A stretch of 64,000 bases of DNA from Colimorpha_A sp045540115 (GCA_045540115.1 JAZQGR010000041.1:54526-118525); one strand, 5' to 3'; shown: positions 25,175 through 35,237, counted from the first letter of the stretch. The notes: a model not told the origin generated them from the sequence alone. Translations and numbers: made by a program.

Positions 25175-26968
25175 ATGAAATCAGTAATAAAAGCCAATAA
25201 AGAAAATTTAAAATACCTTTTTCGACATTTCTGGCCGCTTATTATTGTAGAATTGTTGTTTGCAATTACAAGTGGAGTTTCAGGAGCGATATCTTCATTC
25301 ATGTCAAAAACATTTATAAATAGTATAATTAATGACAAAAGCTTAAAAGTTGCAATGAATGTTGTTGTTGCGGTTGCGATTTTTGTGCTATTTAAAAATA
25401 TAATTCAAAGTATTGTTAAAGTTTATTCAAACTATGTGTTTTCTAAAGTAAGAGTGTTTTCAAAAACTATTTTTTTAGGATATACGAAACAACTAAATTT
25501 ATCTTTTTTTGATATACCAGAAAACAATAATTGTTTGTCACGTGCAGACCAATATTCCAATGTTGGCACAGAACAATTTATTTCATATGTTTTTTCAGTA
25601 TTCGCCAATATAATCGGGTGTATAAGTATATTGTTGATAATGTCCGATTTTGAGTGGTGGATTGTGTTTTTTTTACTGGTGTTGATGTCTTATAAATTAA
25701 TAATTGAAAATTTTCTTTCAAAAAGAAATTTTAAATTTAAAAAGGAACGAGTTATACGCGAGCGACGGATCGGTTATTTTTCAAATTCATTCAAGAGTGC
25801 TTCGATATTAACAGATTTGCATATATACGATGGCATTGATTTTTTTAAGCATCTATTTGAAAAACATTCGGAGGAAAATATCAATTTACAGACCAAACAC
25901 AATTTTAAAACTGAATTGTTGTTTGCTTCAACCTACTTAACTGTTTTTATACAGAATATTGTTTTGTACTTGTATGTAGGTACTGCATTGCTGAATGGGT
26001 CCATAAATATTGGAGAATTTACGATGTTTTTTTCTGCTATCGGCTATTTAAATGCGTTACTGCTTAATTTTAAAAATTCCATATCAACACTATATCCAAT
26101 TATCTTGGAATCTCAAAATTATTTAGATCTGATCAACATCGATTCAAAATATAAATATAATATACAAAAGTCGGGTCGAGTAAAGGTTGATAACATTAAG
26201 ACAATCGAATTTAAACATATCTATTTTAGGTATCCGAAAAGGACTAACTTTGTTCTGAGCGACGTATCGTTTACTATAAATATGGGGGAGACAATATCTC
26301 TTGTAGGGATAAATGGATGCGGCAAAACAACAATAATTAAATTATTGCTTAGGTTATATGAACCTACGGACGGACAAATCCTAATTAATGGTATCTCAAT
26401 AGAAGAAATTGATATCGAGAATTATTGGAAATTATGTAGCACTGTTTTTCAAGATTATTGTATTTATCCGATATCTGCATTTGAAAATATATCTTTGAAT
26501 TGTGTTACCAAAAGCAACGCTGAATATGTCGCGGATTTAATGAAAAAAGTAGATATTGCGTATAGGTTTGATAAAGAACAAATGGGCATTTTCACTCCTC
26601 TTTCAAGAGATTTTGATGAAAATGGTACGGTTCTTTCAGGCGGCGAAAAACAAAAAATTGCTTTTGCAAGAGCAAGTTATAAGCCTCATTCTATACTGAT
26701 ATTAGACGAGCCGTCCAGTGCTTTGGATGCGCGAGCAGAGCAGGCATTATTTGATTATGTTGATTGTACTAAAAGCCACAATAAAATTGTAATTTTTGTT
26801 TCACACAGACTATCAACATCAACCACTGCAGATAAAATTATATATATTGAGAATGGATGTGTATCCTGTTGTGGTTCCCATGACTACATGATGAACAATT
26901 GTAGTTCATATAAAGAGCTGTTTGAAATTCAATCTTCTAAATACGAGCAAACAAGTGTAAATAAATGA
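25175..26968 (+). CDS. ABC exporter (fused permease-ATPase), RiPP cassette B
   Basis: This 597-residue half transporter has an N-terminal permease of about six helices (residues 15-320) and a C-terminal ATPase. Walker A is GINGCGKTT near residue 378, the signature is LSGGEKQ near 486 and Walker B is ILILDEPSSALD near 507. There is no N-terminal C39 peptidase, so leader removal must be done by another protein. It would export the cassette B peptide as a homodimer. GGGAGAAT precedes the ATG. The next gene starts within or just after its 3' end. Confidence 0.9.
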   Translation: MKSVIKANKENLKYLFRHFWPLIIVELLFAITSGVSGAISSFMSKTFINSIINDKSLKVAMNVVVAVAIFVLFKNIIQSIVKVYSNYVFSKVRVFSKTIFLGYTKQLNLSFFDIPENNNCLSRADQYSNVGTEQFISYVFSVFANIIGCISILLIMSDFEWWIVFFLLVLMSYKLIIENFLSKRNFKFKKERVIRERRIGYFSNSFKSASILTDLHIYDGIDFFKHLFEKHSEENINLQTKHNFKTELLFASTYLTVFIQNIVLYLYVGTALLNGSINIGEFTMFFSAIGYLNALLLNFKNSISTLYPIILESQNYLDLINIDSKYKYNIQKSGRVKVDNIKTIEFKHIYFRYPKRTNFVLSDVSFTINMGETISLVGINGCGKTTIIKLLLRLYEPTDGQILINGISIEEIDIENYWKLCSTVFQDYCIYPISAFENISLNCVTKSNAEYVADLMKKVDIAYRFDKEQMGIFTPLSRDFDENGTVLSGGEKQKIAFARASYKPHSILILDEPSSALDARAEQALFDYVDCTKSHNKIVIFVSHRLSTSTTADKIIYIENGCVSCCGSHDYMMNNCSSYKELFEIQSSKYEQTSVNK

Positions 26969-26991
26969 TCTATGATACTATGAGGTGTAAC

Positions 26992-28059
26992 ATGTACGAA
27001 ACAATTACTGCAAAGACTGTGTTAATAGAAATAACTAATACGTGCAATATGAGATGTACACATTGCTATAATAGATTCGATAGAGAATTACATCCCAAGC
27101 CATGCTATATGACTTTGGAAAATGTAAAGCATATTATCGAAAAATGTATTTTATATAAATTAAATAAATTGTATATTTCTGGGGGTGAACCATTGTGTCA
27201 TCCGGATATAACTAGAATTATTGATTTGTGTGGTAATTATCCAGATATATATTTTACAATTACTACCAATGGGCTATTGCTTACCGAAGAAATCATCAAT
27301 CAAATAGAACAACATACCAATATATGTGTTCAAATCAGTGTCGATGGATTGTCTAAAGAAGTATATGAAGCGCAAAGGGGAATAGGTACATTTGAAAAAT
27401 TTATATCTGTATTGGATCTACTAATTTCCTCTAAAATCAAATATTTAACCGCACGAACTTGTGTAACAAAGCTAAATTACCGGGAAGTAAAATACATATA
27501 TGAATTTTTGCTGAATCATAATATTATGCCTTCTTTTTTATTCGTAAATCAAATGGGAAATGCAGCCGAAAACTGGGATATATTATCCCTAAGTATGGCA
27601 AATCAGTTAAAAGTTCTTAATGATATCAATGTATTAAACAAAAAATATTCACAAACTATTACTCCGCCGGAACCAGTATCAACTTGCAATTTTACTGAAA
27701 ATGTTGAAGTTAAATCTATGTTGATTAAATATGACGGAAATGTAGCCCCGTGTCAATATTTTTATTCAGAAAACATAGGTAATATTTTTGAAAAGGATGT
27801 TTCTGAAATACTTAATTATGAAAATTTAAAAAGCTATTATGAGTTAGCAAGATACAGAAAAGAGGTTCTTGAGTCAAGCAACACGTGTTCTAATTGTAGA
27901 ATAAAAAGGATTTGTTCATATGGTTGCATAGGGCTTGCAAAAATTTGTGGGGATACTTTGGGAATGGATGGTCAGTGTTCTTATCGAACACACGTTGTGT
28001 CAATGTATTCGAACGGAATAATTCCTATGCCGGGCAAAGATGTGGAGGATTTATTGTAA
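26992..28059 (+). CDS. Radical SAM/SPASM peptide maturase, cassette B
   Basis: This 355-residue enzyme carries the CxxxCxxC cluster motif (TNTCNMRCTHCYN) near residues 18-25, ISGGEPLCHP for SAM binding, and a SPASM-like tail with CNFTENV, APCQYFYSE, CSNCRIKRICSYGCIG and a final Cys. I prefer the ATG at 26992, which has GAGGTG five bases upstream. The open frame begins at 26965, overlapping the exporter stop, but without a ribosome binding site. It most resembles the cassette D enzyme (similar GNAAENW and TCNF/TVRCP regions). Confidence 0.9.
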   Translation: MYETITAKTVLIEITNTCNMRCTHCYNRFDRELHPKPCYMTLENVKHIIEKCILYKLNKLYISGGEPLCHPDITRIIDLCGNYPDIYFTITTNGLLLTEEIINQIEQHTNICVQISVDGLSKEVYEAQRGIGTFEKFISVLDLLISSKIKYLTARTCVTKLNYREVKYIYEFLLNHNIMPSFLFVNQMGNAAENWDILSLSMANQLKVLNDINVLNKKYSQTITPPEPVSTCNFTENVEVKSMLIKYDGNVAPCQYFYSENIGNIFEKDVSEILNYENLKSYYELARYRKEVLESSNTCSNCRIKRICSYGCIGLAKICGDTLGMDGQCSYRTHVVSMYSNGIIPMPGKDVEDLL

Positions 28060-28616
28060 TGAAAAAAATTTTTGCAAAATTCAAACAAGTAACGATCGCA
28101 TGTGCAATATCTATGATTATATATGTGTTAACTTATTGGATAACATCCGCTTTTATGAATGCGACATCCAAGCCGATGTATTTGCTTGCGTTAGGAATTT
28201 ATTCGCTTATGTTCATGTGTGTATTAAATTTGATTTTGATTTATCGTGAATATATCAAAAACTCTGCTGGCGAAGAAAATGCAATACAAGATTTCAAAAA
28301 TGGATATTGGGGATTCAAAACAGATATAATCTTTTTATTTAGACGTGAATTATCCACTCTTATTACATTTGCATTAATAAATAGCACAAGTTGGATAATG
28401 ATATCGATAGATAAACTGATTTTTTCGAAAAGAACTATAACTGCGATTCTTTTGTTATATGCGCCGTTAAATATTGTAGGTATCACTTTGCCTACATGGG
28501 CTAATAGTATATTGGGATATTTATTGGGAACCATTTTGTGTTTTGCGATATATCTTTTGGAGCTTGTGATCTTTCGCAAAAAATGGTATATACATTGGAA
28601 TGAGACAAGGAGGTAA
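28059..28616 (+). CDS. Small integral membrane protein, cassette B
   Basis: This 185-residue protein has about four hydrophobic helices (around residues 10-30, 40-62, 95-115 and 140-170) and a basic end. Its ATG overlaps the rSAM stop as TAATG, with GGAGG upstream, so translation is coupled. No family is recognised. Position next to the precursor suggests self-immunity or help in export, which is inference only. Longer upstream frame in the rSAM gene is a shadow. Confidence 0.65.
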   Translation: MKKIFAKFKQVTIACAISMIIYVLTYWITSAFMNATSKPMYLLALGIYSLMFMCVLNLILIYREYIKNSAGEENAIQDFKNGYWGFKTDIIFLFRRELSTLITFALINSTSWIMISIDKLIFSKRTITAILLLYAPLNIVGITLPTWANSILGYLLGTILCFAIYLLELVIFRKKWYIHWNETRR

Positions 28617-28618
28617 AA

Positions 28619-28879
28619 ATGTTTTATAAACCAAAATTGATAGAAATCTCTATTGAAGAACTTATCAACCATATTCGTATTAAAGCTGATTCTTATACTG
28701 GTCCGTCTTGTACATGGTCATATGTTGAGGAATACGCATGTGGCGTTTGGGCCGATGGTAGTGATGGTGCCGGGGGCGGAGATTGGGGAAATATGTGTAT
28801 TGAAATCGGTCCTTTATTTGGTTGCAATGAACATGAGGATTGGTATTGTAGCACACAAATAACGCCTATCGTTAGATAA
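28619..28879 (+). CDS. RiPP precursor peptide, cassette B (86 aa, five Cys)
   Basis: This 86-residue peptide starts MFYKPKLIEISIEELINHIR, a leader with an aromatic-x-x-Pro start and amphipathic helix. The core is rich in Cys (31, 41, 60, 69, 77), Gly, Asp and aromatic residues, including GAGGGDWG. It is unrelated in sequence to the cassette A core. AGGAGG overlaps the end of the membrane protein gene. It lies between the maturase side and the PqqD-like gene, as expected for an rSAM substrate. At roughly 55 residues the core is large for a sactipeptide. Confidence 0.78.
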   Translation: MFYKPKLIEISIEELINHIRIKADSYTGPSCTWSYVEEYACGVWADGSDGAGGGDWGNMCIEIGPLFGCNEHEDWYCSTQITPIVR

Positions 28880-28951
28880 AAAATTATTACAAGCTCCCTC
28901 GAATTAGATTTTAAAATTATAAGTTGGGTTACTTTAAGCAAGGAGAAATTC

Positions 28952-29215
28952 ATGAAATATATAATAAATCAAGACTTCGATAAGATAGATGATGAGAATA
29001 AGACTATTTTGTTCACAGGTACTGTTGAAAATGTGTACATACTAAACGAAATAGAGACACAGATTTGGAAATTGTTTGATCGCCCCTGCTTTATCACTGA
29101 AGCACATGAAAAGTTTGATACAGTTACTAGTCAAGTAAAGGTTAAGAAAGAAGATTTTTTTGATTTTGTTGAGCAATTAATTATTATGAGGATCTTAATT
29201 TTATCTAATGATTAG
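28952..29215 (+). CDS. PqqD-like RiPP recognition protein, cassette B
   Basis: This 87-residue protein has the PqqD pattern: beta strands up to ENVYILNEIETQIWKLFDRP and a helical tail FFDFVEQLIIMRILIL. It should bind the cassette B leader. AAGGAG precedes the ATG, and its end overlaps the start of the kinase-like gene by eight bases, which indicates coupled translation. Confidence 0.78.
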   Translation: MKYIINQDFDKIDDENKTILFTGTVENVYILNEIETQIWKLFDRPCFITEAHEKFDTVTSQVKVKKEDFFDFVEQLIIMRILILSND

Positions 29216-30005
29216 GATATCTTTCCAATTCTCTAATTGTTCCTTTATTGTGGATTCTCCAGCTATTATTGAATCACATATATTTGAAAAGTTTCTTTTG
29301 TTTGCTGAATTTATAAAAGCAATTGACCATGAAAGTCAAAGTATAGTGATTTGCGTAAACGAAAATGATATAAACATTTATAACAATAAAACAAGAAGAA
29401 ATCACATCATTAGATGTGATTCTCATTACGATGTATTTAAAAAGATTATTAATTTGATACGCGAGAATACGATAGTCAACGGTGATGTTTGTGTATTACA
29501 TGCGTCTTTTATAAAAATGTTTAATAACGGTATTCTATTATTAGGGGAGAGTGGTGCTGGCAAGTCGACTTTATCAGCATATCTTCATCTGATGACAGGA
29601 TGTGAATGTTATACAGATGATATAGCATTTATGAATTATAATACGAAGGTAACTCAAGGCGTGTCGCAATATATTAATTTGAGGTCGTCTTCACTGGATT
29701 TGTTACCCGCAAACCATAATGCGGTTTATGATGATTTTATTGAACGATATAAAATCATCATAAACAATCGTTCTAAAGAAAAGGTGGATTATATCGTTAT
29801 GTTGAATCGGCAAAACGATTCAGAGGTTGGAATAAAACCAATTGAAAACCCTATAAAAGTGTTGACACAAAATATGTATTTACCATATTCATTAAAGAAT
29901 AATATTATTGCTGCCAATAAATTAGCAGCTCAAAGCAACGTATATGAAATGTGTTATTCAGATTTGTTTTCTGCATATAATCTTTTGAGCGAATTAGAAG
30001 GTTGA
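29208..30005 (+). CDS. HPr-kinase-like protein, RiPP cassette B
   Basis: This 265-residue homologue of the cassette A kinase has VLHASFIKMFNNGILLLGES followed by the P-loop GESGAGKSTLSAYL near residue 115 and CYTDDIAFMNY. A C-terminal half with PYSLKNN resembles the HprK-like family. Substrate is presumed to be the cassette B peptide, probably on Ser, Thr or another nucleophile. It closes the cassette B operon. Confidence 0.75.
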   Translation: MIRISFQFSNCSFIVDSPAIIESHIFEKFLLFAEFIKAIDHESQSIVICVNENDINIYNNKTRRNHIIRCDSHYDVFKKIINLIRENTIVNGDVCVLHASFIKMFNNGILLLGESGAGKSTLSAYLHLMTGCECYTDDIAFMNYNTKVTQGVSQYINLRSSSLDLLPANHNAVYDDFIERYKIIINNRSKEKVDYIVMLNRQNDSEVGIKPIENPIKVLTQNMYLPYSLKNNIIAANKLAAQSNVYEMCYSDLFSAYNLLSELEG

Positions 30006-30067
30006 TGCACATGTTATTTTTATGGATGCTCTTGTTGATTATTATTGTATTTTAAAAATACCTTTAT

Positions 30068-30259
30068 TTGATTATTAAGAGATTTCATCTTCTAAGAAAA
30101 ATAGGTAAACTAATCTTGAATTCTGCGCCAAAATCAATCAGCAAAGCAGATGACGCAACACTTACAGCGCTCTATAACAACGACGATTTAATTCCCGTTG
30201 TCAAAGTGTGTGGATTAAAATGGTTTGTTGAAAATGTTTTTGAGCAAGAGGAGAGATAA
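30068..30259 (+). pseudogene. Small fragment, possibly mobile-element gene 3' end
   Basis: This 63-codon frame ends LIPVVKVCGLKWFVENVFEQ and resembles the C-terminus of short proteins found in Clostridia conjugative elements. There is no clear ribosome binding site. Following bases to 30385 show only broken frames. I treat it as a relic. Confidence 0.35.
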
Positions 30260-30391
30260 GATTGGTAATGAAATACATAAGGTAAATGTTAAATGCCCAC
30301 AAGCAGAAAATTATTTGCAAAATCTTCTTTTCTTTGTGCAGATCAAGGAATATAAGCTATTGATCAAATAAATGTTTTTATGACAAAAGAA

Positions 30392-30431
30392 AAAAAGAGT
30401 TATTGCGGTGTTGTGAATAACAACTCTTTTT
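30392..30431. terminator. Terminator-like hairpin
   Basis: AAAAAGAGTTATT pairs with AATAACAACTCTTTTT, with a three-base bulge, and has A and T runs on both sides. It lies between cassette B debris and the next relic. Confidence 0.6.
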
Positions 30432-30532
30432 ACGCAACAAAACAATGTTTACAAATTGAATTAAAGTGGTAACTACGCTCTTTGTAATTCCACATATTTC
30501 CTCCTTAACCATTGCGGAAAGGAGGTAATATT

Positions 30533-30906
30533 ATGATAAAAACGCAACATTTTGGTTGAATGGTGCTGGAACACACAGCGAGGCTTTGGACTTAAGAATC
30601 GAAAAATCTGCTGAGCTTTGTGGAATGAGTTACAAAGGACTGGAAAAGATCAAGCTTTGCGATTCAAATCTAAAGTTGTCGAGTGTTTTGAATATTTCGG
30701 ATGCTCTTGGTGTCAATCTTGAAGAACTCAATGCTTGTATTCCTGTTTTTAAGTAAACGACTGTGGAACGGAGTCCTTAAGAAAGGGGGAGCTTCAAATA
30801 GAACACAAGTACATAGTTGTTTCGAGTGCGTACAAGAACTGAGATATCACAATAATTGGTTTCGAAATCATCGCTGTAGAAGAATATGACGGAGTTCCCA
30901 CTTTTT
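30533..30906 (+). pseudogene. Relic of small mobile-element genes, HTH-like
   Basis: GGAAAGGAGG and ATG at 30533 would start a frame broken after seven codons. Shifting by one base gives DKNATFWLNGAGTHSEALDL and then the frame from 30556, with a Cro/C1-like helix-turn-helix (LCGMSYKGLEKIK, LNISDALGVNLEEL). Bases 30790-30906 read HKYIVVSS then ITIIGFEIIAVEEYDGVPTF, with one stop. Both look like decayed small genes of a conjugative element. Confidence 0.4.
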
Positions 30907-31010
30907 AAATTCATATCAAATCGTTCTTCGAACATCTAACTGTTTGAACGCTTATTTAAGTGATTTGATGATCGTTTAATACAAGACGTTTTTTCTTCTT
31001 CACAGATGGT

Positions 31011-32657
31011 CTACACGTAATTGTTGTTCAGATTTTCATTGACTTTATATCCACCTCCGAATATTATATCAATCTTCCCGTCTTTGTAAACTTTGATGCA
31101 CTCAACCATCTGTCTTACAATCGTGTCATCGTATACATCTCTATTCATCTCCCTTTGGCCGATCGTGTTTTGAATACTCTTTAAGCGCTCCGCATAGGAT
31201 TCGTCTTTCGCTTCGCTTTCGCGGATTGTTTCAATTCTTCGTTTGAGCTGTTCTGTTTCATCTGAGATAGCCTTGAACTCATCCTCATGACTTTCGATGT
31301 CTTCTCCGTTCTGAACGCTCTCATTGACAAGGTAGATCATTCGTTTATTCAGTGCATCGATTCTTCGTTCTAGCAAGTCGATCTCGTCGGAGCCACCGTT
31401 AAGCCCTATCGCATCGCCGATAGTCGCCTTCATAAGTGTGAGGTATGTTGCTCGGTCATCATCGTTGAATCGGTTTAACGCTCTGACGATTGCTTGTTTC
31501 AAAACACCTTCTTCTACAGTTGGTGAGTCGGTACAATACTTTGTGCCATAGTCAAGTCGACTGATGCATCGCCATACGATTTTCTTTTGACCATTTCTAG
31601 ACCACGTCACTCGTTTGTATCGACTTCCGCATTCTCCGCATATCATCACATCAGTTAATGCGTATTTGGAATACTTTCCCGTGGCAGTTAAAGCATTCTT
31701 TGTAGATTTTGGTGCAAGCGCATTTCGTCTGCTCAGTTCTTCTTGGGTTCTATTGAACTTTTCTCGGCTGATGATAGCGGGGTGATTATTTTCTACGAGG
31801 TACATCGGAGCTTCACCCTCATTGATTTTGCGTTCTTTTGTAATACAGCTTACCGTGACGGTCTTCTGCAGAATACAGTCACCGCAGTATTTTTCATTTC
31901 GCAGAATGTTTTGTACCATTCTCTTGGTGAATTTAAACTCCTTGTTCGGGAAGGTTATATTTTCAGATTGCAATATTGAGGAGATGTCTCGCATTGGCAT
32001 ACCGGCAAGAAACATATCAAAGATCCGCTCTACCACGGCTGCTTCCTCGGGAACTATTTCGGGTTCTCCGTCGGCTCCTTTTTTATATCCGAGCAGTTGG
32101 CTGTACCTGAATGACACTTTTCCTTCTTCGAAGTTTTTTCGGAAGCTCCATGTTATGTTTTTACTCATACTTTCAGATTCCGACTGTGCGAAACCTGCGT
32201 ATATGACAAGGTAGAGTTCACTATCGCTCTTGAGCGTATCGATGTTTTGTTCTTCGAAGTAAATTCCAATTCCTCTTGCTTTCAGCATTCTAACATATTC
32301 AAGGCATTCTACGGTGTTTCGAGCGAAGCGTGATACCGACTTCGTGATGATGATGTCGATCTTACCCGCGAGGCAGTCTTTTATCATCTGCTTGAATTGA
32401 GGACGCTTATCTGCTCGTGTGCCTGAAATACCTTCATCGGCGTACAGACCTGCAAATTCCCATTCGGGATTTTTGGCAATCATTTCTGTGTACACTTTTT
32501 TCTGTGTTGTATAAGAAGTGAGCTGCTCATCGCTGTCAGTGGACACTCGGCAGTAAGCTGCGACTCGTTTTTGATGGTGCTTTTCCTTGTCTACGATCAA
32601 GCTTTTCTTTGGTTCTATGATCGTTATTGTTTTCTTTGGGATTTTCCTAACATTCAA
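31011..32657 (-). CDS. Large serine recombinase 1
   Basis: This 548-residue site-specific recombinase has a resolvase catalytic domain with nucleophile Ser in AAYCRVSTDSDEQ near residue 37 and Arg-containing ISGTRADKRPQF. A recombinase domain follows (residues about 190-300), then a zinc ribbon (CGECGSRYKR and a later Cys pair) and a coiled-coil end. Such proteins integrate and excise conjugative transposons. It overlaps the middle recombinase by 11 bases, and all three are one operon transcribed from 35.4 kb leftwards. Confidence 0.92.
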   Translation of the reverse strand: MNVRKIPKKTITIIEPKKSLIVDKEKHHQKRVAAYCRVSTDSDEQLTSYTTQKKVYTEMIAKNPEWEFAGLYADEGISGTRADKRPQFKQMIKDCLAGKIDIIITKSVSRFARNTVECLEYVRMLKARGIGIYFEEQNIDTLKSDSELYLVIYAGFAQSESESMSKNITWSFRKNFEEGKVSFRYSQLLGYKKGADGEPEIVPEEAAVVERIFDMFLAGMPMRDISSILQSENITFPNKEFKFTKRMVQNILRNEKYCGDCILQKTVTVSCITKERKINEGEAPMYLVENNHPAIISREKFNRTQEELSRRNALAPKSTKNALTATGKYSKYALTDVMICGECGSRYKRVTWSRNGQKKIVWRCISRLDYGTKYCTDSPTVEEGVLKQAIVRALNRFNDDDRATYLTLMKATIGDAIGLNGGSDEIDLLERRIDALNKRMIYLVNESVQNGEDIESHEDEFKAISDETEQLKRRIETIRESEAKDESYAERLKSIQNTIGQREMNRDVYDDTIVRQMVECIKVYKDGKIDIIFGGGYKVNENLNNNYV

Positions 32658-33525
32658 GGCCGTATTCTCCTTCCTCTACATCGGTTTCTGTCTTAGTATG
32701 TAGCGTAACTTTTCCTGAACTGTCAAGGCTTACGTAGGCAATGAGATCCGAGAAGTATTCGCTGTTAAACGTGCTTTGAGGTTCCATTAGCATCGCTCTT
32801 TTCCTTGCGATTTGAGCGACAATCATTTGCTTGGCTTGAGTTTCCTTATAGAGCTGTGTTGCAATGTCTCCTGTGCGGGCAACTACATATTCCTCGCTCG
32901 GTCGCTCTCTGCTCAGTTCAGTAAGGATATCCGCTTGATACTTTTCTACTGTTGGGGAGTCTTGAAATTTGAGCTTAGGCTTGGGTAGCATAAATTCTGA
33001 ATTTGCTATGATCCGATTCATAATGATCGTTATCTTTTGAATCAGATCCGTGTCGCTGATTCGAGTTCTTCTTCCACATTCGTCGTTGGTGCAAATCCAG
33101 CTTTCTTTGATTCGATTCTTCGAGCATATGCGTCTGACCATCTGCGAACCGCAGGTTGCGCATTTTACTCGATTACGGAGAAGATTGAGTGCTTCGCATT
33201 CACGCTCTACAACTCCGCGTTGTCTTGCAATCTTTGCGTTTACCGCTTCTTCATATGTCTCTTCATCGATTATCGGATCGTAATCATCAAATCCTGTGTA
33301 TTTGGCATTGTCGATGATTCTTGCTATTCTCGCTTTATCCCACACAGATTTTTTCTCCGTATATGGTATACACCTTGCTGTCAGATCTTCAGCAATCTCT
33401 TTGAGCGAAGATCCGTTGATGTAGTCATTAAAAATCTGTCTTATTACATCAGCTTCTGTGTGTTCGATTACAGTCCGTCCGTCTCGAATGGTGTATCCAT
33501 ATGGAATAAAGCGAGTCTTTTTCAT
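32647..33525 (-). CDS. Serine-recombinase-like protein lacking catalytic domain
   Basis: This 292-residue protein begins directly in the recombinase DNA-binding domain (FIPYGYTIRDGRTVIEHTEA) and has the zinc-ribbon Cys (CATCGS, CTNDECGR). The N-terminal resolvase domain with the catalytic Ser is absent. The gene is flanked tightly by two complete recombinases: a 9-base gap on one side, an 11-base overlap on the other. It could be a directionality or synapsis factor. Such truncated middle members are seen in triple-recombinase elements. Confidence 0.85.
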   Translation of the reverse strand: MKKTRFIPYGYTIRDGRTVIEHTEADVIRQIFNDYINGSSLKEIAEDLTARCIPYTEKKSVWDKARIARIIDNAKYTGFDDYDPIIDEETYEEAVNAKIARQRGVVERECEALNLLRNRVKCATCGSQMVRRICSKNRIKESWICTNDECGRRTRISDTDLIQKITIIMNRIIANSEFMLPKPKLKFQDSPTVEKYQADILTELSRERPSEEYVVARTGDIATQLYKETQAKQMIVAQIARKRAMLMEPQSTFNSEYFSDLIAYVSLDSSGKVTLHTKTETDVEEGEYGLEC

Positions 33526-33534
33526 TTTCTTCTC

Positions 33535-35079
33535 CTAAATCAGCTCTGTGAATTTCAGCCCACCGATGAGGGTTATAGTCATCTCATCTTTTTTATTGAT
33601 TGTCATATCCACCACAGTATCAAAGAACAGTTTTTCGTCGAACTCTTCAAGGGGTTCTTCGATTTCATCAAGCAAGGCTTGTAGTTTTTTTACTTCCGTC
33701 AACATATCGGTTATTCTATTCTCGAAGCTGTCTTGGCGGTCAACCTTCAGCACGGACAGTTGATTTCGTAGTTCTCTTGCTTGTGCTTGATAAACATCTG
33801 ATGTAAGGTATCCCTTCGAATGCAGTTGATCGAGCATCATGAGTTTCGAGTTTATCTCAGCTATACCTTGGCTGATTTCTCGTGCAGTCTGATTGTTCTT
33901 CTTATGTATCAAGCTTGCCATTTCGAGCTTGGATATTACTTGGCTGAGTATTCTTTCTTCGCCGAATCTAAGCTTGTTAATCATCGTAAGGAAGCCATCG
34001 TAGATTCGTTCTTCGCTGTAATAGAAGGAGTCGCAAGCAGTTCTGTCCTCGTTGTGTCTACTACAAAGCCATTTAATTTGTCCTGAGCGGACTTTTCTTC
34101 GGAAGAACGCTCCGCATTCAGCACACCGTATTTTGCTTGTGAGGGGGTAAACATTCAAGCCAACAGGCGCTTTGCTGTACTGGCTCTTTCGTTTATCAAG
34201 TAGGGCTTGGGCTTTCTCGAAGGTTTCTCGATCAATGAAGGCATCGTGAGTTCCGGATGCGTAATACATATCCTCGTCACCACGATTCTTCATTTGCTTG
34301 AATGGAACCGTTGTAGATCGGAAGGTCTTTTGATATTTACAATCCCCAACATATCGCTCATTTGAGAGCATATATGCAATCTTTGTCGATCTCCATTTTT
34401 CCTTTCCGTTTTTGGTAGGGATTTTTTTCTCGGTAAGTTCGCGTGCTATCTCGCTTGTAGAGCATCCCGACAGATACATCTGAAAAATCATTCGGACAAT
34501 TTCTGCTTCGGGTTCGTATACTGAGAGTCTTTTATCTATCAGTCTAAAACCGTAGGGAGCGTTGCTATCGACGTAGTCACCGCTTTCCATACGCTTAGTT
34601 ATCGACATTCTTATGTGTTGCGAAATCGCTTGAGACTCTTCCTGGGCTATTGCCGAGAAAGTATTAAGAAGCATTTCGTCGCCGATTGATAAGGTGTTGA
34701 TGCCCTCTTTTTCAAATATGACGCCGACACCTAAACTTTTCAGCTTTCTTACATATTCAAGCGATTCCTTAACATTTCGAGCGAATCTTGACATTGATTT
34801 CACTATTATCAGATCAATCTCTCTTCGCTCGCACATTCTCATCATTCTTTGAAACTCGGGGCGGGTTTGGGATTGTGTTCCACTGATACCCTCATCAGCG
34901 AATATGTCGACAAGTTCCCACTCGGGTTTCTGTTTTATCATCTTCTGATATACGCGTATCTGCGTAGCATAGGATGATTTTTGGTCTGCATAGTTTGTGG
35001 AGACACGGCAATAGGCTGCCACTCTCTTCTTTTGAATGCCTTGTTTGGTGATCGGTGAGATCAGCTTAACCTGTGCCAT
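33535..35079 (-). CDS. Large serine recombinase 2
   Basis: This 514-residue recombinase has Ser in AAYCRVSTNYADQ, the ISGTQSQTRPEF segment, a recombinase domain and a zinc ribbon (CAECGAFFRR), then a coiled coil and a tail. I chose the ATG at 35079 with AAAGGAGT upstream; the frame extends seven codons further. It is only moderately similar to the recombinase at 31011, so the three genes are old paralogues rather than a fresh duplication. Confidence 0.92.
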   Translation of the reverse strand: MAQVKLISPITKQGIQKKRVAAYCRVSTNYADQKSSYATQIRVYQKMIKQKPEWELVDIFADEGISGTQSQTRPEFQRMMRMCERREIDLIIVKSMSRFARNVKESLEYVRKLKSLGVGVIFEKEGINTLSIGDEMLLNTFSAIAQEESQAISQHIRMSITKRMESGDYVDSNAPYGFRLIDKRLSVYEPEAEIVRMIFQMYLSGCSTSEIARELTEKKIPTKNGKEKWRSTKIAYMLSNERYVGDCKYQKTFRSTTVPFKQMKNRGDEDMYYASGTHDAFIDRETFEKAQALLDKRKSQYSKAPVGLNVYPLTSKIRCAECGAFFRRKVRSGQIKWLCSRHNEDRTACDSFYYSEERIYDGFLTMINKLRFGEERILSQVISKLEMASLIHKKNNQTAREISQGIAEINSKLMMLDQLHSKGYLTSDVYQAQARELRNQLSVLKVDRQDSFENRITDMLTEVKKLQALLDEIEEPLEEFDEKLFFDTVVDMTINKKDEMTITLIGGLKFTELI

Positions 35080-35237
35080 GAGTACTCCTTTCGTTAGCAT
35101 AGTGATCGGTCAATACAAATACTCTTTGATTTGACCTTATTCCAACACAATTATATTGAAGAAGCGTTGGAAGTCCAGCGAGAATCGCCATCAATTTCGA
35201 TGTTTTTGAAAAATTTCAAATACAGACATAACTTGCT

